Shown in pieces: positions 59,500 through 64,000 of a stretch of 64,000 bases of DNA. The notes under the pieces are model-generated. The model had not been told where the DNA came from, made no database searches, and saw nothing but the letters and a program-made list of their open reading frames with translations. The DNA is taken from positions 4,163,501 through 4,227,500 of the forward strand of contig JARHVA010000316.1 in assembly GCA_037957365.1 (NCBI GenBank), read 5' to 3'. Position 1 is the first letter of the stretch; every line of letters begins with the position of its first letter. The translations under genes and the position numbers were made by a program. The DNA comes from Torreya grandis. Lineage: Eukaryota; Streptophyta; Pinopsida; Cupressales; Taxaceae.

Positions 59500-60994
59500 T
59501 GCAGTCTGATTTTATTGAGGAGCATGACTTGTAGCAAGGATTTCATTAGGAGTCACACCTTGTGGCCTTAGAGAGACATCACTTGGAGTTACATGCACTC
59601 CTCTAACATCTCCTAGATCTTTCTTCTTAGATCTTGTGTTGGTTGCAATAGACATCATTTGATTCAACACGTAGTCATCCTTTCCTTGAAAGTTCATCAT
59701 ACCTACACTTTGATTGTTACCTTCTCCATGGATATTTCATTGATTGGGATTCACTTATTTTGATGTCATGTAAGGAGTAGTTTCTTCTTGTGCCACAAAA
59801 TCTTGGTTGTCTTCTCCACCATCATGCACAAAATGACCTTGAGGTTGTCCCTATTGGTCCAAACGATCCTCCCCTTAGACTAGGTTAGTATGTACTGGGA
59901 CAATAGCCTTCATGGAAGGAGTGGAATTAGGATTATAGTCATTTGGATGCCTATTGAAACCTTTTTTACCTTGTCCTCTTCCTTGGTAGTTGTATTGGGG
60001 TGGAGCTTTATAGCCTTGTTGAGGATAGTATTGATGGTTAGGTGGAGCACTTGTCTAGAACCGAGCTTTCTTGAGCTAAGCTTGTAATGATTAAATATCT
60101 TCATATTTAACCAAAACTTTATCCATATTCTTGGGAAAGGCTCTCATCTTGACATTGTCATTAAGAACTTGTGTTATGCTTGGAGCTTCAACCATCTATG
60201 AGACAACAAAGGCATAGAAACTCTTGGAGGTAGTTTTCCAACCTCTATTAAGCTATTCTTAGCTTCAATATATATCTCATATGTAATGGTAGATTGAATC
60301 CTCCCATTGACTATAACATCACTGCCACATTAGTACCAATACCCTTGATATAAGTGGGGAACACAAAGCAAGGAGGAGGTCTCATGACAGGTAGTAACCT
60401 ATGTCAAGTCCTTTGAAACCTTTCATTAAAATCTCTCATGGATTTGTTAGGACCTCTCTTTCTCACATTAAACTGATGGATAAATGAGGTATGGTCACTC
60501 TTATTCTCAAATATAATCACCAACAAGTCCCTAAAGCCATCCCAACTTGTAATGCAACCACCTTCCAAAGTCTTATACCATTCAAGTGCCTTACCTTTTA
60601 GAGACAACAAGAAATCTAATGGCTATGTTGGCATGGTAACATTATAAAAGTTATATAAATTTGAAATGTCCCTAATATGTTCAGATGGGGTAATAAGACC
60701 CTCTCCATCGAAACCAAGGAGACTCTTGGTAGCATTGGAAGGAATAGGGTCGTATGTAGGAAGGTCAATTGGATTTTGGGTGTTGAAGGTCGAGAAAGGT
60801 TATTGCCTCTCCATTTCTCTTCTTTCTTATTTATTTTCTATTTCTCTAACTTCCTCAACTTCTTCTTATTCTTCTCCAAAACCTCCTTGCCAAGGATCTC
60901 TAAGGGTTGTGAATGGTTCAGGGTGTTATTCTTCAAGAAGAGCTTTAACTAGAGGGGCTTGATCGGAATTCCTAAATGACCTAGTGAGGACCAT
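59500..60994 (-). pseudogene. Element B gag, broken
   Basis: Capsid protein. A likely start is ATG at 60,994 (minus), followed by an acidic Glu-rich N-terminal part with stops. The conserved gag domain reads FLLSLKGKALEWYKTLEGG, then ITSWDGFRDLLV, then MRDFNERFQ (60,640-60,404); the open piece is 60,404-60,610, 68 residues. Downstream the frame is broken; a further open piece at 59,512-59,700 has a TRSKKKD basic stretch. I see no zinc knuckle. The Gag pattern is typical of plant gypsy elements. Confidence 0.78.
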
Positions 60995-61149
60995 GAAGTA
61001 TAATGTGTGAAACTTGATCTACAACCATATATTCTCACCTTTTAGAGTCAATAAATGCTAGATTAAATATATTTATACAACCCTAAGCTTGTCAAGACCA
61101 ATATTCACATTGACATGTAAATAATTTGTCCCATCAGGCATTTCAGAAC

Positions 61150-63479
61150 TATTGTCTCCAAATCTTTCACCCTAGAAGAGAGTGTTCAATCCTCTTCTAT
61201 ATTTGGGAAACATTGGGAAATTTATAGGTATGTGGGTATACCTATAGAGGAAATGAAGCTCTATATTTAAAAGGGCTAGCTCCCTAAATGTGTCTCTGTA
61301 AAACCACTTATGTCTAAACTAGTTTTCTTGAAGGGAAGAGAGTTAGAAATTGCAAAAAAGGAAAACTACTCTAAGAATGGTGATACACCAAGATTATATT
61401 CCACATAAATATCATATTATAATGCATAATACATCAAAACACATAAACCATTCCTAAGCTCTAAGGATTCTAACACAAGTATTTCAACACAAAGGTGAGA
61501 TGTGTAAAATGACATAAGGCAAATGAACTGAAAGGAAAACATAGTAGATTTCAAAATAGTAATACACATGCATAAATTAAATACACTTAGACACACTCTA
61601 TATTATTAGTTAGATCCAAAACTCTTGTTCAGGCATGAAGGACAAAGGATAAAGGATGAAAATCATCACTTGATGTCACTATACGTCTCTTACACACTTA
61701 GACAATTGCTCAGAACTTGAAAGAAAAAATATTAGTACTTAATGCTTAAAGGTAAAATGTGATATCATTCTAGCAAGGCTTCACCATACACTATGTGGTT
61801 GTATTTTCACTAGCCAAAGGGCCATATATAGCAAAGAGGAAGTGAGAGGGGGAGACTTTAGCACCAAAGAGAGGAATCAATTAGTTGGAAGTCTCCATCT
61901 TCAGTTGAAACTATCTTTATAATGGATGCTTATTCTAGCCATTTGATTGATACATGTCATCTCCTATGGTTACATGATTTAGCTTTTTATCTCAAAAATG
62001 CTTATCCAATGGTTACACTAACAAAAATAGGATATTCTTGGGCTGATTCATGTCATCAAAGCGGTTATCCACCTTTTGAAAATTTGTCATTTTCATTCCA
62101 TTGGCCTTGTCTTCCTCCTTTGATTGGTAATTACAAAATGACATGAATCCTTATTGATCAATGGTGAAATGGGCCCTCTCACTTCTTTGATTGATGAAGG
62201 ATGTGAGCCTTTGGATTTGCTTATGAATCCTTTTGTTTGAACACTGATAGCTAGTTCACTATCTTGAAGTTGACATTCATTCAACCTTCATTCCACTTGG
62301 ATAACTCCTTTGAAGGTATTTTAATTTTCTCCCTTAAAAACCATCCTTATATGAACTTTACAGGTGTCTTTCAATGGGATTTTCAAAAGTGTCCCTTTGG
62401 ATTGCTCAACATGCCCATCAACAATCCTTCTATTGACTCTGCACAAGTGTCTATATGTTTCAGACTTCTCAAATATGCCCTTTATATGGACTCTACAGGT
62501 GTCCTTTTTATTTTAAACCATCTTTCTACAGACTCCCTTCAAGTGTCTATACCCTGTAGACTTTTCTCAAGTGTCCCTTCGAACCTTTGGAAGTGGACCA
62601 ATGCACTTTTCTGAAAGACACTTTTGAAGACAAAAGACCCTTTGAACATTTTGTAGGGCACTTGCATGAGGAACAACTTATTTTAGAAAGCTTGAAGTGT
62701 CTAATTCTTTCAAAAAAGTTGGAAGGATGAATTACTTTAGATAAACTACAAGGGACACTTTTCTTTGGATTAGTTGAAAAGACCCTTCAGAAAAGTGCAA
62801 AGTTTCCCTTCAAAAAACTTGAAGCAGACTAGTTCTTTCATCAAAAAACTTGTTTAAGACATTTTCATTAGAAAAAGACCCTTCAAACTTTTTGAAAGTG
62901 TCCCTTCAGACTTTTTTTGAAGGAAACTTTGAAGAAAAAGGCCCTTCATCAATCTATAATGTACCCTTCAGAATTATTGTTTTGAACAGAAAGTCTAAAA
63001 TAATTCTTTCAAAAAAGTTGTAAAAGATATTTCCTTTAGAAAAGTGGCAAAGATCAATTCTTTCAGACTTTTTATCCAAAAAAAAAGTCCAAAAGAATTC
63101 CTTCAAAAATTTTCAAAGGAGAATTCTTTTGTAAAAGTTGCAAAGGAGAATTCTTTCAGACTTTTTGTCCAAAATAGAAAGTCCAAAATAAAGAACAAAC
63201 CCTTCAAAAAAGGGGGATTTCCCTTTGAAAAGTGGAAAGTTTCCCTTCGCAAGAGAAAGAGACCCTTCAAAAATCCTGTTTAGGACCAATTCCTTTAGAC
63301 TTTATTATTTCAGACAAAAAGTCTGAAATAATTCTCTTTGAGACTTGGACAAAAATACCAAACAAAGGCTTATAAAGGAAATAACACTTGATATTTCCTT
63401 ACTATGGGGATGAACCAATAAATATGTTTCACTTATCCAAAAGAAAGATGCAACACCTGGGAGTGAAAAATGGCTAACA
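61150..63479 (-). repeat. Element B 5' LTR, uninterrupted
   Basis: 2,330 bases, TATTGTCTCC...TGGCTAACA on the plus strand (TGTTAGCC...GGAGACAATA in element orientation). TATA-like GCTATATATGGC (minus) at 61,821-61,832. It contains the empty sites of C1 (TTAGAAATTGC near 61,343) and C2 (AACTACAAGGGACAC near 62,745). Its right third is a low-complexity region dominated by AAAGACCCTTCAAA, CCCTTCAAAAAAGTG and AAAAAGTC words, including the inverted pair at 63,304-63,315 and 63,321-63,332. Open frames here (for example 61,922-62,146, 62,264-62,614 and 63,044-63,283) are also found in the other LTR and are not genes. Confidence 0.9.
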
Positions 63480-63484
63480 GGTAC
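63480..63484. repeat. Target duplication of element B, right copy (GGTAC)
   Basis: Partner of 41,265-41,269, directly after the LTR end TGGCTAACA. Confidence 0.75.
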
Positions 63485-64000
63485 CAATTAGGATAAGGAA
63501 TGCCCTAAGGATAATGTTTAGGTATAGGCCAAGATTTGAATAGGTAGGAGTGATATGAAAAGGTAGTATTGGTTGAATAAATAATGTTGTCACCATTTAG
63601 ACATGATACAACTCAGATACTCCATTACCCACAACATTCTTATTTTGATTGAATTGCTTTGGTCTATCTTGGTTATTGGCATGTGCCAATTGTGATGTTT
63701 GCATTTGGATTAGATGTTGGTTTTGACCATTTCCCTAATTTGTACCTTAATTATAACTAGTTGAAGTAAGTTTGTTGATTCCATTATTAATAATGGCTCA
63801 CTTGATCAATAAACCTTTATCAATGATCTCCTTAAAGGTATGTGCACATTGTAGTTCCAGATGATAGGATATCTCACTATGAAAATTTTTGGTAAACATA
63901 GTGGTTAATTTTTTATCTAGTAAACTATGGGTAAATTGACTTGCAAGGGATCTCCATTGCTATAGATAAGTTGCAAATCTCTCATCGACCTTATTCTTGG
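63485..64000 (-). pseudogene. Element A gag, capsid part, runs off right edge
   Basis: Minus strand from the window edge reads KVDERFATYL, QWRSLASQFTHSLLDKK, NFHSEISYHLELQC and FKEIIDKGLLIK, the pattern of the plant retrotransposon gag domain (WR..A..F......L....F...L......L......F..I...G). It then becomes Asn/Gln-rich. Stops replace some Gln codons. The left end abuts the GGTAC duplication of element B, which separates it from its C-terminal part at 41,264. Confidence 0.8.

Larger units (their letters stand above)
41270..63479 (-). mobile_element. Element B: Ty3/gypsy with extra RNase H upstream of RT
   Basis: LTRs at 41,270-54,843 (interrupted twice) and 61,150-63,479; the internal region 54,844-61,149 reads on the minus strand as gag, protease, extra RNase H, RT, RNase H, integrase. 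A 5-base duplication GGTAC flanks it (41,265-41,269 and 63,480-63,484) and joining the flanks restores element A's gag. The LTR is about 2.33 kb. No clear purine-rich PPT or tRNA primer match is visible next to the LTRs. Every domain has at least one break, but the longest open frame of the window (289 codons, RT/RNase H) is here, so it is better preserved than A. Confidence 0.88.
31758..64000 (-). mobile_element. Element A: Tat-type Ty3/gypsy retrotransposon, right end outside window
   Basis: Minus-strand element whose order, read right to left, is gag (63,485-64,000, then 41,264 down to about 40.5 kb), protease, long spacer, RT, RNase H, a second RNase H of the archaeal-like type, integrase, 3' non-coding DNA, PPT and 3' LTR ending at 31,758. 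The second RNase H between RNase H and integrase marks the Tat/Ogre branch (established for that branch). Gag is split by element B. The reading frame is broken many times and key residues are changed (see the domain entries), so it cannot make working proteins. Its 5' LTR must lie beyond 64,000. It is the oldest member of the nest by insertion order. Confidence 0.85.

Noticed and set aside
1..64000. Intact host genes, tRNA or rRNA genes
   Set aside because: No exon-like conserved frames outside transposon domains and no cloverleaf or rRNA core sequence noticed; a short exon or tRNA could still be missed by eye.

Overview
This window looks like intergenic DNA from a large plant nuclear genome. 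It is AT-rich with many microsatellites, carries plant-type Ty3/gypsy and Ty1/copia LTR retrotransposons with initiator-Met-tRNA primer sites, and has satellite-like arrays. I found no intact host gene, tRNA or rRNA. Very large, heavily mutated, nested elements fit a gymnosperm or another giant-genome plant, but the species cannot be read from the sequence.

Region 1-31.76 kb is old, mostly non-coding DNA. It holds a diffuse GCACAAAGTCT repeat (0.1-0.43 kb), a dense TTGAACCA octamer cluster (1.0-1.46 kb), and a first array built on the palindrome GGTATCTCCTAGGAGATACC (1.72-3.06 kb). A decayed plus-strand coding region follows (3.7-7.07 kb), then AT-rich DNA with large TA-rich microsatellites. 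Blocks are duplicated among 10-14, 17-19 and 20-21 kb. There is a 125-bp tandem repeat at 21.7-22.3 kb, a decayed minus-strand coding region at 25.9-28.4 kb, and a 184-bp satellite at 29.81-31.76 kb whose unit carries the same palindrome twice.

Region 31.76-64.0 kb is a nest of retrotransposons. Element A, a minus-strand Ty3/gypsy of Tat type, enters from beyond the right edge (gag at 63.5-64.0 kb) and ends at 31,758 with its 3' LTR next to the 184-bp satellite. Element B, a second minus-strand gypsy (41,270-63,479; target duplication GGTAC), split A's gag. B's left LTR was then hit twice. Copia element C1 (41,460-48,768; duplication AGAAA) is plus strand. Copia element C2 (50,176-54,033; duplication GCTAC/GCTGC) is minus strand and has lost integrase, RT and RNase H. 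B's uninterrupted right LTR (61,150-63,479) supplies the empty site for both copia insertions, so the order A, then B, then C1 and C2 can be read directly.

Points of most interest: element B has an additional RNase H domain between protease and RT, whereas element A has the usual order with it between RNase H and integrase; two arrays 27 kb apart share one palindromic core; C2 carries a cluster of ACCGACGTCGGT palindromes; and old reading frames decay mainly through stops expected from C-to-T change. No element in view encodes a complete set of active proteins.
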